Assembly: GCF_039542345.1 (NCBI RefSeq)
Contig: NZ_BAABHY010000001.1
Coordinates: 248,001 to 312,000, forward strand
Length of the DNA stretch: 64,000 bases
Reading direction: 5' to 3'
Origin: Orbus sasakiae
GTDB lineage: Bacteria > Pseudomonadota > Gammaproteobacteria > Enterobacterales > Orbaceae
Part shown: piece after piece, positions 9,133-18,588 of the stretch
How the letters are laid out: every line of letters begins with the position of its first letter
Numbering within the stretch: the first letter of the stretch is position 1
Translations under genes and position numbers: made by a program
The notes under the pieces: generated by a model
What the model was told of the DNA's origin: nothing
The model's database searches: none
The model's input: the letters and a program-made list of their open reading frames with translations, nothing else

Positions 9133-9483
9133 TTACAATTTTAACGTTTGACGGAGTTCGTGATTTAATGAGTATAAGTGAGACATTTCACTTGCAATTT
9201 CATGGAGTGTCATTGCCGTCATTAAATGGTCTTGAGCATGTACCATGATGATTTCCATCTCTATTTTTGTGCCATTGGCGTAAGATTGCAGTAATTCCGT
9301 TTGAGATTTATGCGCTTCTAAGAGCTCGTCATTCGCCGCTTCAAGTAATTCATGGGCTAGCACAAAATTGGCATTTCGCATTGCTTTAAATGCCTCATGT
9401 ATTTTCATTTTGGCGTTACCACTATGCAAAATGATCGTAAACGCAACGAGTTGAATCTGTTCTGAGGACAATTTTTCATTCAT
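9133..9483 (-). CDS. PTS lactose/cellobiose-family EIIA
   Basis: A helical EIIA of about 116 residues that passes phosphate from HPr to EIIB. The active His is expected in IIMVHAQDHLMTAMT near residues 78-92, which matches the family signature around the phosphorylated histidine. I chose the ATG at 9483 because AAGGA lies 8 bases before it. It overlaps the end of the regulator gene in the pattern ATGAATGA, so translation is coupled. Two upstream ATGs at 9501 and 9489 are too close to the ribosome site or lack one. Confidence 0.88.
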   Translation of the reverse strand: MNEKLSSEQIQLVAFTIILHSGNAKMKIHEAFKAMRNANFVLAHELLEAANDELLEAHKSQTELLQSYANGTKIEMEIIMVHAQDHLMTAMTLHEIASEMSHLYSLNHELRQTLKL

Positions 9484-11491
9484 GGTCATATTCCTTTTCA
9501 ATCAGTGTTATAAAAAGTTGTTTGAATTGCATGTAGGTTTTTGTTTTTAGCATTTTCTCTTGTAAGTCTAAATCGTCTATTAACGCGACGATTGCTTTTG
9601 TCATCATGGCTAAATCAGGGTTTTGATACACAGACGGTGAAATCATAAAAACAAAATGAACATTTGGATAATCATTACTCCAAAATAGACCTTCAGGAAT
9701 AATGGCAATGCCAATTTTAGATAACTGCCCAACAGGAACGGCGGGGTGTGGAACAACAATGGTTGAACTGAAGAGTATTTCACCTAACATCATTCGATTA
9801 TCCATTTGTTGCATCATGTTTTTTTTATAATCGAGTGATTCGTCGATAGCAAGTAAATCAAGTAAATGCGCTAAAACGGGCTCTCTATTCGGTTGTTTTT
9901 GTTCATAACAATAAAAATAATTCGCCAGTAAGTCATCAACGGTATGTTCTATGTGGGGAAGGCATTTTTGCGAATGCGTCAGCACCGACGTTTCATCTTT
10001 GCGCACGGAGACAGGGGCTTGACGCAATGAAATAAATCGGCGAATTTTTTGCACGTCTTGTTCACTAAAAAATACGGAAACATGAAATACCGGAATTTTA
10101 ATAATTTTCGAGGAGAGGTCGATGGATGAAATAATAAAATCCGCTTCGTTGAGGATGTCATTATTGGTTTCATAGTAGCCAACGGTGGCGACTATGTTGA
10201 GTTTATCTTCAAATTCACGTTGAATTCGATTTTTTAATAACTGAGCGCTGCCCATTCCGGTCGCACAAATGATGAGAACTTTAATTTTTTGGTCATTTTT
10301 AAGTTTTTCGATTGAGGCCAAAAAATGCAGTGCTAAATACCCCCATTCATCATCGTTAATATCATAATCAATCAGGAAGGGTAACTGTTTACAATAATGC
10401 TTTGTCAGTGTAAAAAGCTCAGCGTGATTTTCTTTTATTTCACATAATAGTGGATTGTCTAATTTAATATTTTGCTCTAAACGAATCAACATCGGTTTTA
10501 AATGCTGAATTAAGCCATGCTTGAGTTGTTCATCTTGGTACAAACGATAACCGGTTTCTTGTTGTATTTTAATGAGAAGATGGCTGATAGCTAAATTGAG
10601 ATTACTATCCGATTCGTGATTAAGAAGATTTGATTTTGCCATTAAATGCAAGGTTAAATACATTTGTTCTTCTTTTGGAAAATCGAAACCAATAATTGCT
10701 TCAACGCGAACAAGGATCTTTTTAGCAACATGAAACTCAAGTGATTCAATCGTCGATTTAGGCATATTGAGATGTTGAATCGCCAGTCCAGATTGCAGGC
10801 GTTTAATACTTAAAGAGAGGTGTAAAACAATATTTTGAATCATCACATCCGATAATTTGATTTGTGCTTCACGGCACTCATCTAATATGATGATCGTTAA
10901 CATATCAAAGCTGATTGTTTCGATAAAATGATGTGAATAGGTTAACCGTTGTAAAAAATGAATCGAATCTTGATGAAAGAAGTAACTCATAATAAAGTGC
11001 CGTTTAGCACTTTCTTGACCGTCAACAAAAATCAGCGATTTAGACTTTTTGAGCGATAATTCATAAGGAAGGAGTTGGCTTTTTATTTCAGCGATATCCT
11101 TGTTGAGTTGTGATGAACTAATACATAAATACTCAGATAAATCATCAATGTTTATTCGCTGGCTTTCTAAGAGTAATAAATTGAGTAAATAATGTTTCCT
11201 TTCTGAAGACTCCCGATATTTTGATTGGGGCTGATTTTTATCGATAAAATGATGTTTAATCAAAAATAAATTAAACTCTTTTCTATCGTTAATCTGTAAT
11301 TGATAACCATATCCCTGCTTGCTAATAATTAACGCACCATTGTCCTGAATAATCTCTTTTAAATCGTTAAGATAAGTCCGAACAGTACGATCGGATAATG
11401 ACAACTCTTTTGCGAGTTCAATACTGGTTTTAAATGTGTTTTTAGCATGAACGAGTAAACTAATGAGTTCACGTTGCTTATTTTTAATCAT
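9476..11491 (-). CDS. PRD-containing transcription activator with EIIB and EIIA domains (LicR/MtlR type)
   Basis: A 671-residue regulator that senses PTS phosphorylation. Domains in order: an N-terminal helix-turn-helix (about 1-60, SLSDRTVRTYLNDLKEI), a second HTH-like region (80-150), two PRD domains (about 165-280 and 290-395, with His in NIVLHLSLSI and LALHFLASIEKL), an EIIB-like domain (about 400-490, Cys in IICATGMGSAQLL) and an EIIA-mannitol-like domain (about 525-665, His in VVPHPAVPVGQ). This is the layout of LicR/MtlR-type DNA-binding activators, not of RNA-binding BglG antiterminators. It is encoded inside the operon it presumably controls, with a short overlap into EIIA. The palindrome at 13516-13539 upstream of the first gene is a candidate target. 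Confidence 0.88.
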   Translation of the reverse strand: MIKNKQRELISLLVHAKNTFKTSIELAKELSLSDRTVRTYLNDLKEIIQDNGALIISKQGYGYQLQINDRKEFNLFLIKHHFIDKNQPQSKYRESSERKHYLLNLLLLESQRINIDDLSEYLCISSSQLNKDIAEIKSQLLPYELSLKKSKSLIFVDGQESAKRHFIMSYFFHQDSIHFLQRLTYSHHFIETISFDMLTIIILDECREAQIKLSDVMIQNIVLHLSLSIKRLQSGLAIQHLNMPKSTIESLEFHVAKKILVRVEAIIGFDFPKEEQMYLTLHLMAKSNLLNHESDSNLNLAISHLLIKIQQETGYRLYQDEQLKHGLIQHLKPMLIRLEQNIKLDNPLLCEIKENHAELFTLTKHYCKQLPFLIDYDINDDEWGYLALHFLASIEKLKNDQKIKVLIICATGMGSAQLLKNRIQREFEDKLNIVATVGYYETNNDILNEADFIISSIDLSSKIIKIPVFHVSVFFSEQDVQKIRRFISLRQAPVSVRKDETSVLTHSQKCLPHIEHTVDDLLANYFYCYEQKQPNREPVLAHLLDLLAIDESLDYKKNMMQQMDNRMMLGEILFSSTIVVPHPAVPVGQLSKIGIAIIPEGLFWSNDYPNVHFVFMISPSVYQNPDLAMMTKAIVALIDDLDLQEKMLKTKTYMQFKQLFITLIEKEYDHE

Positions 11492-11605
11492 TTATATCAG
11501 TTACCCTCGAGCTGAATATTATTCTGGTGATGAATAACTTCCATTTTATGGTTCATGTCTTTTATTGTTAAGACATTATCGCTTATTGACCTAAAGAGTA
11601 AGCAA

Positions 11606-11629
11606 CGATGACGGTGAATGATGTCATCG
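11606..11629. repeat. Inverted repeat between EIIB and the regulator gene
   Basis: CGATGAC and GTCATCG flank a 10-base loop in the 170-bp gap downstream of the EIIB gene. There is no T-run on either strand. It could weakly attenuate transcription or stabilise the upstream mRNA. Confidence 0.4.
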
Positions 11630-11661
11630 ATGCACTCTTATAAATCAACATGTCTTGATCA

Positions 11662-11982
11662 TCATGATGCAATATTATTCTCGATCAGTGCCGCGAGTTG
11701 TTCAATTCCAGACTGTATCGGAATATACGCTGGGAAGGGAATACTCACAACGGGTTTACCCGCTTCATCACCAAGTTTCTTGAATTTATCAAGCATCATC
11801 ATGGTTTGTGGACTAATTAAAAATAATGAAAAATCAGAGTTTTTTATCATGTTGTTTCCCTCTGTTGCGGAAACGGCATCAACGGATATCTCTTGGCCTT
11901 TACTTGCAAAATAATCGGTTACTTTCTTTGCCATCAATGATGATGACATACCCGCCGCACATATGATCAACGCTTTTTTCAT
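11662..11982 (-). CDS. PTS lactose/cellobiose-family EIIB
   Basis: 106 residues starting MKKALIICAAGMSSS; the Cys at position 8 is the phosphorylated residue of this EIIB class. It takes phosphate from EIIA and gives it to the sugar carried by EIIC. I chose the start at 11982 because AGGAGG lies just upstream; a longer frame from 12054 would run back into the GH1 gene. It lies 25 bases after the GH1 stop on the same strand. Confidence 0.9.
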   Translation of the reverse strand: MKKALIICAAGMSSSLMAKKVTDYFASKGQEISVDAVSATEGNNMIKNSDFSLFLISPQTMMMLDKFKKLGDEAGKPVVSIPFPAYIPIQSGIEQLAALIENNIAS

Positions 11983-12007
11983 ATTTCCTCCTAAACAAAA
12001 TGGATTA

Positions 12008-13444
12008 TTATACACTCTCACCATTTGATGAAATAACTTGCTTATACCATGCAAATGAGGCTTTTCGGCTGCGTTTTAATGTGCCGTTTCCTTTGTTATC
12101 TTTATCGACATAAATAAAGCCATAACGTTTTTCCATTTCACCAGTACCGGCCGAAACAAGATCAATACATCCCCATGGCGTATAGCCCATTAAATCAACA
12201 CCATCCTCTTCTACGGCTAATTTCATTTGTTTGATATGTTCACGTAAATATTCGATACGGTAATCGTCATTTATTGATCCATCGGGTTGTATTTTGTCGT
12301 AAGCCCCAAAGCCATTTTCGACAATAAACAGCGGGAGTCGGTACATGTCAGTTAACCAATTAAGGGTATAACGTAACCCTTCGGGATCGATTTGCCATCC
12401 CCAATCTGACGCTTTTACATACTGATTGCCAACGAGGTCTGTGCTCTCGTTATATTCATAGCTGTCATTACCGTCTTTTTTCCTAATTGCATTGGACATG
12501 TAGTAACTAAAGCCAATGTAATCGACAGTGCCTTTTTTCAGTGTTTCACGATCTTCATTGGTGATATCTAAGGTAAATCCTTTGCGCTGCCAATATTTTT
12601 TCATGTAATTTGGGTAATCACCGTGTACATGCACATCGGTAAAGAAATAACGGCGCTCCATGGCTTTTTGTGCCATTAAGACATCACCCGGTTTGCAGGT
12701 TTCGGGATAAATCGGTACCACCGCAATCATACAACCAATTTCAAAATCAGGGTTAATAGCGTGACCAATTTGGACAGCTTTTGCACTCGCAACCAGTTCA
12801 TAATGGGCGGCTTGATACATGATGAGTTCACGGTTTTCACCCGCTTGATAGTCAATCCCAGAATTGGTAAAGGGGGCAAAATCCTCATGAAAATTAGCTT
12901 GATTGTTAATTTCATTAAATGTCATCCAATACTTCACTTTATGTTTATAACGCTCGAAGCAAACTTCAGCAAAACGGATGAAAAAATCAATCAGTTTTCG
13001 ATTACGAAATCCACCATATTCAGTTACTAAATGATAAGGTAGTTCGAAATGAGACAGGGTGACAACCGGTTGAATATTATGCTTTAAACATTCATCAAAA
13101 AGGTCATCATAAAATTTTAGTCCAGCTTCATTTGGCGCTAGTTCATCCCCTTTTGGAAAGATGCGGGACCACGCTATGGATGTTCTAAAACATTTAAATC
13201 CCATTTCGGCAAAAAGCGCAATATCTTCTTTATATCGATGATAAAAATCAATGGCTTCATGGTTTGGGTAATATTCCCCCGCAACGACGCCTTTCGTTAT
13301 CTTACGAAAACTTTTTGGTGAACCAACGGTCATAACATCAGCAACACTGATACCTTTGCCATCGGTTTGCCATGCACCTTCAAGTTGATGGGCTGCAACT
13401 GCACCGCCCCATAAAAAATCCTTTGGTAATCCTTTATTATTCAT
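12008..13444 (-). CDS. 6-phospho-beta-glucosidase, glycoside hydrolase family 1
   Basis: A 478-residue cytoplasmic enzyme that splits phosphorylated beta-glucosides delivered by the PTS into glucose 6-phosphate and glucose or an aglycone. The family 1 N-terminus is FLWGGAVAAHQLEGAW. The acid/base Glu lies in YWMTFNEINNQ near residue 175 and the nucleophile Glu in LFIVENGFGAYD near 375. The YEYNES/YVKASDWGWQIDPEGLR region is like BglA/AscB 6-phospho enzymes. I placed the start at 13444 (MNNKGLPKDF), which has GGGGAT upstream; an ATG 27 bases earlier lacks a ribosome site. It is the first gene of the PTS operon. Confidence 0.9.
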   Translation of the reverse strand: MNNKGLPKDFLWGGAVAAHQLEGAWQTDGKGISVADVMTVGSPKSFRKITKGVVAGEYYPNHEAIDFYHRYKEDIALFAEMGFKCFRTSIAWSRIFPKGDELAPNEAGLKFYDDLFDECLKHNIQPVVTLSHFELPYHLVTEYGGFRNRKLIDFFIRFAEVCFERYKHKVKYWMTFNEINNQANFHEDFAPFTNSGIDYQAGENRELIMYQAAHYELVASAKAVQIGHAINPDFEIGCMIAVVPIYPETCKPGDVLMAQKAMERRYFFTDVHVHGDYPNYMKKYWQRKGFTLDITNEDRETLKKGTVDYIGFSYYMSNAIRKKDGNDSYEYNESTDLVGNQYVKASDWGWQIDPEGLRYTLNWLTDMYRLPLFIVENGFGAYDKIQPDGSINDDYRIEYLREHIKQMKLAVEEDGVDLMGYTPWGCIDLVSAGTGEMEKRYGFIYVDKDNKGNGTLKRSRKASFAWYKQVISSNGESV

Positions 13445-13874
13445 AACGCAATCCCCATTGTTGATTTTCAATTCAAATTCAGTATAAAAAGGAAAAAATA
13501 AAATTGCTAATCAACTTTTTCCTTATCGATCAGGAAAAATAAATCTTAAAATCAATATGTTTTACGCTAGACAGTGGTTCAATGCTGTAATTTATCGACG
13601 CTTTTTTATATATTAAACCATTATAATGTTATCAGGTAGGTGTGAAGGGAGTTGTCAGTTGGCTTATCACCATGCATGAGGTAACTTATGTATGTGGGAT
13701 CAATCAAAACAAGCCTGATAAAACAGCCGAATAGGTGAATACACAAAGGCTAGATTTTAATGAAAGGATCGCTTCATTACACTAACAGTACTGTGATTCA
13801 ATCCAATAAGGAGTACAATATTCACTCAGTGTTGTAAAAATAGATTGAAGTAAAGTCTTGAAGAGGTGTTTAAA
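13445..13874. other. Divergent promoter gap between the PTS operon and the UvrA-like gene
   Basis: About 430 bp without a supportable gene. It must drive both the minus-strand PTS operon and the plus-strand UvrA-like gene. The only clear structure is the palindrome at 13516-13539. Confidence 0.5.
13516..13539. promoter_or_regulatory. Palindrome upstream of the PTS operon, candidate regulator site
   Basis: TTTTTCCT and AGGAAAAA are perfect 8-bp arms around TATCGATC, whose core ATCGAT is itself palindromic, so 22 of 24 positions are symmetric. It lies about 72 bp upstream of the first operon gene. There is no T-run after it on the minus strand, which argues against a terminator. An activator or repressor site, perhaps for the PRD regulator, is inferred. 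Confidence 0.5.
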
Positions 13875-16112
13875 ATGGATCAAAACGTGATCAAAGTGGT
13901 TAACGCAACCGAGAATAATCTAAAAGGGGTCTCAGTCGACATTCCTAAAAAAACATTAACGGTGATAACCGGTGTTTCAGGATCGGGCAAATCATCGTTG
14001 ATTTTTGATACCATCGGTGCTGAGTCAAGGCGCGAATTAAATGAAACGTTTCCTAGCTTTGTGCAACGCTACTTGCCAAGATATGAACGCCCCCATGTTG
14101 ATATCATCGAAAACTTACCGGTTACGATCATTATTGACCAAAAAAGATTAGGTGATAATGCGCGTTCGACATTAGGGACTTATACTGATATTTATACTTT
14201 TTTACGTTTATTGTTTTCTCGGGTTGGTCAGCCTTTTGTTGGCTATTCTGATATATTCTCATTTAATCACCCAAAAGGTAAATGTCATAAATGTGATGGT
14301 TTAGGTGTGTATCGTACCTTAATTCTTGAAAATTTGATTAATTTTGATAAATCATTAAATGAAGATGCCATTGATTTCCCCACTTTTCACCCTGGCGCTT
14401 GGCGTTGGAAGCGTTATGCGGACAGTGGTCTATTTGATTTAGATAAAAAGATCAGTGATTATTCATCCGAAGAGTTAGCCCTTTTTTTATATTCACCACA
14501 AATTAAATTAAAAAATCCGCCACTCGCATGGCCTGCAACGGCTAAATTTGAAGGGATTGTACCTAGGATGGAGCGCAGCATCATTAATAGTGATGAAGGG
14601 AAAAGGCATGCCAAACGTGTCGATGAATTTGTGGTTGAACAAACTTGCCCAGTGTGTCATGGTACCCGGGTTAATGAGACAATTCAACGTTGTAAAATTA
14701 ATGGCTTAAGTATTTCCGATGCCTGCTTGTTGCCTTTAACGGCATTATGTGATTTTATCCAAGATATCGAACACCCGCTTGCTGGTGAAATCAAACGTGA
14801 AATTAGCAATCGGTTATTGGCACTAATCAATATTGGTTTAGGTTACTTAACGCTCAGTCGGGCAACGGGGACATTATCTGGCGGTGAAGGACAGCGCGTT
14901 AAAATTGCGCGACATATTAACAGTGCGCTATCCGACATTTTATACGTGCTTGATGAACCCAGCATTGGCTTACACCCTAAAGATATAGAGAAACTCACCA
15001 AATCGTTATTTCATTTAAAAGCACGTGGTAATACGATTTTGATGGTTGAACATCATCCTGCATTGATTCGTATTGCTGAGCATATTATTGACATGGGGCC
15101 GGGTGCAGGGCAACGTGGTGGGCAAATTGTATATCAAGGCTCATTTGAGGGGTTATTAAGTGCCGATACCTTCACCGGTAAAGAGTTACGTCAATCCCTA
15201 CCACTTAAACGCATTGCGCGTAAGCCAACCGCATGGATAACACTTAACGATATTCATTTTCATAACCTTCAAGGCGTAACCGTTAATGTCCCATTAGGCG
15301 TATTAACCGTATTGTGCGGCGTAGCGGGTGCCGGTAAAAGTTCATTAATGGATGTGTTGTTACGTAATATAACTCAGCCTGTCGTGGCGATTTCACAAAA
15401 AAATATTGGTACCAGTATTCGTTCTACTTTATCAACCTATATGGATATTAATGACTATATCCGAAAACTTTTTGCACAAGCTAACGATGTCAGTACTGCC
15501 TATTTTAGTTACAACTCGAAAGGAGCTTGCCCAAACTGTAAAGGAAAGGGAGTGATTGTCACGGATATGTCATTTATGGATGACATCGAAACCCTTTGTG
15601 AACGTTGTCACGGTTCACGTTATAACGATAACGCATTAAAATATCATTATAAAGGCAAAAACATTGCTGAAGTGATCGATATGTCAGTAACGGACAGTAT
15701 CGCTTTTTTTAGTGATCAACCCTTTGTCGATTTACTGCAAGCACTTGAAAGGGTAGGTTTAGATTACATCCATTTGAATCAAGCGTTATCAACGTTATCC
15801 GGTGGTGAGTTACAACGTTTAAAATTAGCGTCTCATTTAAATAAAAAAGGCACGTTATATGTCCTTGATGAACCGACCGTTGGGCTGCATATGGACGATG
15901 TTAAAAAGCTAATAAAATTATTTAACCAGCTGGTCGAGCAAGGGAACTCGGTGATTATTGCCGAGCATAACTTGAGTGTTATTAAACAAGCTGATTGGTT
16001 GATTGAAGTCGGGCCAGAAGCCGGTGCCAACGGCGGTAAGATTATTTATAGTGGTACTTTACAAGATATTCATCAATCAACCACCAGTATTACTCGGCAG
16101 TATTTAGTATAA
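13875..16112 (+). CDS. Short UvrA-like ABC ATPase (UvrA2-type, lacks UvrB-binding and insertion regions)
   Basis: A 745-residue protein with two ABC ATPase halves. The first has Walker A GVSGSGKSS at 33-41, zinc ligands CHKCDGLG and CPVCHGTR, and LSGGEGQR with LDEPSIGLHP. The second has GVAGAGKSSL near 490, CPNCKGKG and CERCHGSR, and LSGGELQR with LDEPTVGLH. Standard UvrA has about 940 residues. Here the sequence passes almost directly from the first Q-loop region to the zinc module, so the UvrB-binding domain seems absent. Such shortened UvrA paralogues accompany drug resistance or DNA-binding-drug tolerance in other bacteria, but the role here is unknown. I chose the ATG at 13875 with AGAGGTG upstream, rather than the GTG at 13866. 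The next gene follows after 26 bases. Confidence 0.85.
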   Translation: MDQNVIKVVNATENNLKGVSVDIPKKTLTVITGVSGSGKSSLIFDTIGAESRRELNETFPSFVQRYLPRYERPHVDIIENLPVTIIIDQKRLGDNARSTLGTYTDIYTFLRLLFSRVGQPFVGYSDIFSFNHPKGKCHKCDGLGVYRTLILENLINFDKSLNEDAIDFPTFHPGAWRWKRYADSGLFDLDKKISDYSSEELALFLYSPQIKLKNPPLAWPATAKFEGIVPRMERSIINSDEGKRHAKRVDEFVVEQTCPVCHGTRVNETIQRCKINGLSISDACLLPLTALCDFIQDIEHPLAGEIKREISNRLLALINIGLGYLTLSRATGTLSGGEGQRVKIARHINSALSDILYVLDEPSIGLHPKDIEKLTKSLFHLKARGNTILMVEHHPALIRIAEHIIDMGPGAGQRGGQIVYQGSFEGLLSADTFTGKELRQSLPLKRIARKPTAWITLNDIHFHNLQGVTVNVPLGVLTVLCGVAGAGKSSLMDVLLRNITQPVVAISQKNIGTSIRSTLSTYMDINDYIRKLFAQANDVSTAYFSYNSKGACPNCKGKGVIVTDMSFMDDIETLCERCHGSRYNDNALKYHYKGKNIAEVIDMSVTDSIAFFSDQPFVDLLQALERVGLDYIHLNQALSTLSGGELQRLKLASHLNKKGTLYVLDEPTVGLHMDDVKKLIKLFNQLVEQGNSVIIAEHNLSVIKQADWLIEVGPEAGANGGKIIYSGTLQDIHQSTTSITRQYLV

Positions 16113-16138
16113 AAATAAATGAATACGGAATAGGAACC

Positions 16139-16477
16139 ATGTTGATTATTTTCGGATGGGAGAAAGATATCGTTGATATCCCCAATTTTACACAATGTTA
16201 TTGCTATAATTGCGATGATGCCAAGCGATGGGTTTTAAATATAGAACGGGAATGGGTCAGCTTTTTTGCTATCAAAACCATTCCTTTTTTAACGAAACGG
16301 AAAATATATTGTGAACGTTGTGGCGATACTATTGGAATCAATCACCATCAGTATCTCACTTTCAAAAAAGGGCCAATTGAGTTAACCCACTTTATTGAGC
16401 ATGCTCAACTCGCAAAAAAGACGGCAATACAAAGGACATACTTACTAGAACGGCGAGCTAAAATCGATCATGAGTAG
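16139..16477 (+). CDS. Zinc-ribbon protein, function unknown
   Basis: 112 residues with two Cys pairs, CYCYNCDD near 20-27 and CERCGD near 59-64, that would bind one zinc. Between them is the hydrophobic segment FFAIKTIPFLTKRKIYC. The pattern resembles small zinc-ribbon proteins found across bacteria (zf-ribbon type). AGGA lies 4-5 bases before the ATG. It follows the UvrA-like gene by 26 bases on the same strand and may share its transcript. Confidence 0.65.
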   Translation: MLIIFGWEKDIVDIPNFTQCYCYNCDDAKRWVLNIEREWVSFFAIKTIPFLTKRKIYCERCGDTIGINHHQYLTFKKGPIELTHFIEHAQLAKKTAIQRTYLLERRAKIDHE

Positions 16478-16509
16478 GGCAGTAACCTATTTTTACATAC
16501 CTTTTTTTG

Positions 16510-16794
16510 TCAATGTTTTATTAACATCGGATTAGCCGTCACACCTTGTACAATTGAGTAAGTGATAAAAACAAGGGTGGAAATAGGTAAAATTTTATTA
16601 AAACCAGGTTGTTGCTGTAAATCGTTTTTGACTATACCAATGAGTATGATGAAAACAAGCCAACTGATACCCGCAGTCCAGAGTCGTTTATACAGGAACC
16701 ATAAACATCCAAAAAAGAATGCGCCCCAGCAAAAGCCGTATTTTACTTGTACTATGTGGCCATCCTTACTGTAAATCGATTGGTTATGTATCAT
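16510..16794 (-). CDS. DUF2628-type small membrane protein
   Basis: 94 residues with VKYGFCWGAFFFGCLWFLYKRLW near the N-terminus, the hallmark of DUF2628 proteins, followed by two or three membrane helices (about 40-55 and 68-85). The function of the family is unknown. The gene stands alone, convergent with the zinc-ribbon gene. Confidence 0.7.
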   Translation of the reverse strand: MIHNQSIYSKDGHIVQVKYGFCWGAFFFGCLWFLYKRLWTAGISWLVFIILIGIVKNDLQQQPGFNKILPISTLVFITYSIVQGVTANPMLIKH

Positions 16795-16871
16795 TTGTTT
16801 TAGTCTACGTGTTTAAAAATAAATTGATTATAAGCGATGAGATGAAAAATGATATATAAATTAAATAAAGT

Positions 16872-18137
16872 TTAAAGTTTGACGGTCGCAATATCAGCAA
16901 TTCGAGTGGTGTAGGCCGGTGACAGTCGATTTTGTTTCATATGCCATTGGCCGTTGACACCTTGCGAGGCAAAAAAAATTTTCCCTAAATGAGAGTAATT
17001 AATTTTATCAATCACTTGCATCAAATCACCATTTCGGGTTTTTTTGTGATGATCAATAAACAGATCGAATTGATTGGTTTCATTATCACAAAAATCATTC
17101 AAAATGACGCCTGCTTTTTGGTAATGTTTATTGGGTTGCCAGATCCGTTGTAAAATATTTTGAGCCGCAGTGAGTAACTCACGAGTATCATTTGTTGCAG
17201 CGATGACCTCTGATGAATAGTTACTATAATAAGGTGAGTTAGGGACAAAAGGGCTTGTTTTAATAAATACGGTAATGTGTTTACAATATTGCTTATCATG
17301 TCGTAGCTTTTCCGCTGCTTTGGCCGTGTAGTTACAAATTGCCGCCTGCATCACCTCTAATTCGGTGACTTTCTCGCCAAATGATCGCGAGCAGATAATT
17401 TGTTTACGTGGTTCATGAATATTGTCAAGTGTTAAGCAAGATTCACCATTGAGCTCACGTACGGTGCGCTCAACGATTACATTAAATTTTTTACGTGCTT
17501 CATGGGGCGATAATTTTGCCAAATCGAGCGCGGTATTGATTTTCAGCACATTTAATTGTTTCGCTAAACGTCGACCAATTCCCCACACCTCTTCAACGGG
17601 GGTAATCGCCATGAGTTTGTGTTGTCTAATCCGATTGGATAAATCAACAACACCTTGTGTCTTTTGCCACTTTTTTGCCGCATAGTTTGCTAATTTGGCA
17701 AGGGTTTTGGTTGGTGCAATACCAACGCCTACGGCAAGGTGAGTATGTTGCTTGACCGTATCTTTTAACGTTTTCCCGATCTGTTCTAATTCGAGCGAAG
17801 GCGAGTGAGTTGCGAGTTGGCAAAAGGCTTCATCAATACTGTATATTTCAATGGCGGGCGTAAGTCTTTCAAGCGTTTCCATGACCCGATTTGACATATC
17901 GGCATACAGCGCATAGTTACTACTAAAAACCTGAATATTATGCTGTTCAATAAATTGAGCGGATAATTGAAAATAAGGGTGACCCATTTTAATTCCTAAG
18001 GCTTTCGCTTCTTGACTACGTGCGATAACGCATCCGTCATTATTGCTTAATACAATAATCGGTTCATTATCCAAGTCAGGTCGAAATACTTTTTCACAGC
18101 TAGCATAAAACGAATTAACATCAATATGAGCAAACAT
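16872..18137 (-). CDS. umuC: DNA polymerase V catalytic subunit UmuC
   Basis: A 421-residue Y-family translesion polymerase. It begins MFAHIDVNSFYASCEKVFRP with the metal-binding Asp. SIDEAF near residue 100 holds the catalytic Asp-Glu pair, and VGVGIAPTKTLAKLANYAAKK is the fingers/thumb motif. It copies past lesions together with cleaved UmuD and RecA. The ATG at 18137 lies one base after the umuD stop, so the genes are translationally coupled. Frames starting earlier would overlap umuD. It is controlled by the LexA box before umuD. Confidence 0.95.
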   Translation of the reverse strand: MFAHIDVNSFYASCEKVFRPDLDNEPIIVLSNNDGCVIARSQEAKALGIKMGHPYFQLSAQFIEQHNIQVFSSNYALYADMSNRVMETLERLTPAIEIYSIDEAFCQLATHSPSLELEQIGKTLKDTVKQHTHLAVGVGIAPTKTLAKLANYAAKKWQKTQGVVDLSNRIRQHKLMAITPVEEVWGIGRRLAKQLNVLKINTALDLAKLSPHEARKKFNVIVERTVRELNGESCLTLDNIHEPRKQIICSRSFGEKVTELEVMQAAICNYTAKAAEKLRHDKQYCKHITVFIKTSPFVPNSPYYSNYSSEVIAATNDTRELLTAAQNILQRIWQPNKHYQKAGVILNDFCDNETNQFDLFIDHHKKTRNGDLMQVIDKINYSHLGKIFFASQGVNGQWHMKQNRLSPAYTTRIADIATVKL

Positions 18138-18138
18138 A

Positions 18139-18588
18139 TTACACCTTGTGAATAATATAGGTGACAACCCCAAAAATATTCAGTTCGTCAGGATTGGGGA
18201 TCATAATCGGATTAAAATTAGGGTTCATTGGTTTTAGCATCAGTTTAGGCGTTGTACAGAGTTTTTTTATGGTAAATTCACCCAGTATACTGGCGATCAC
18301 GATGTCACCGTGTTTTGCTTCTTTAGCTGAATCGACAATCACTAAATCACCGTCTTGAATATGATCATTAATCATTGATTCACCCGATACCTTAAGAATA
18401 TAGGTGGCCGCGGGATGCTTAATGAGTAGTTCATTAAGATCAATACGTTTTTCAATAAAATCTTGTGCAGGACTTGGAAATCCAGCCGCGACCGTATCTA
18501 AAAAAATCGGAATATTTATTGTTTGTTGTGGATTCTTAGCTAAAATTGAAACACATTCTAGTAAGCTTTGTTTATTTTCGCTGTTCAT
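18139..18588 (-). CDS. umuD: UmuD, self-cleaving subunit of DNA polymerase V
   Basis: 149 residues of the LexA/S24 peptidase family. RecA filaments trigger self-cleavage, expected between Ala35 and Gly36 in TVAAGFPSP. The catalytic Ser is in VSGESM (residue 71) and the catalytic Lys in EFTIKKL. The processed form activates UmuC. The gene is the first of the umuDC operon, and its start codon lies inside a perfect LexA box. The length agrees with E. coli UmuD (139) plus a short N-terminal extension. Confidence 0.95.
   Translation of the reverse strand: MNSENKQSLLECVSILAKNPQQTINIPIFLDTVAAGFPSPAQDFIEKRIDLNELLIKHPAATYILKVSGESMINDHIQDGDLVIVDSAKEAKHGDIVIASILGEFTIKKLCTTPKLMLKPMNPNFNPIMIPNPDELNIFGVVTYIIHKV

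Noticed and set aside
13681..13733. 16-codon frame with GAGGTAA upstream in the PTS/UvrA gap
   Set aside because: Too short and without any supporting feature.
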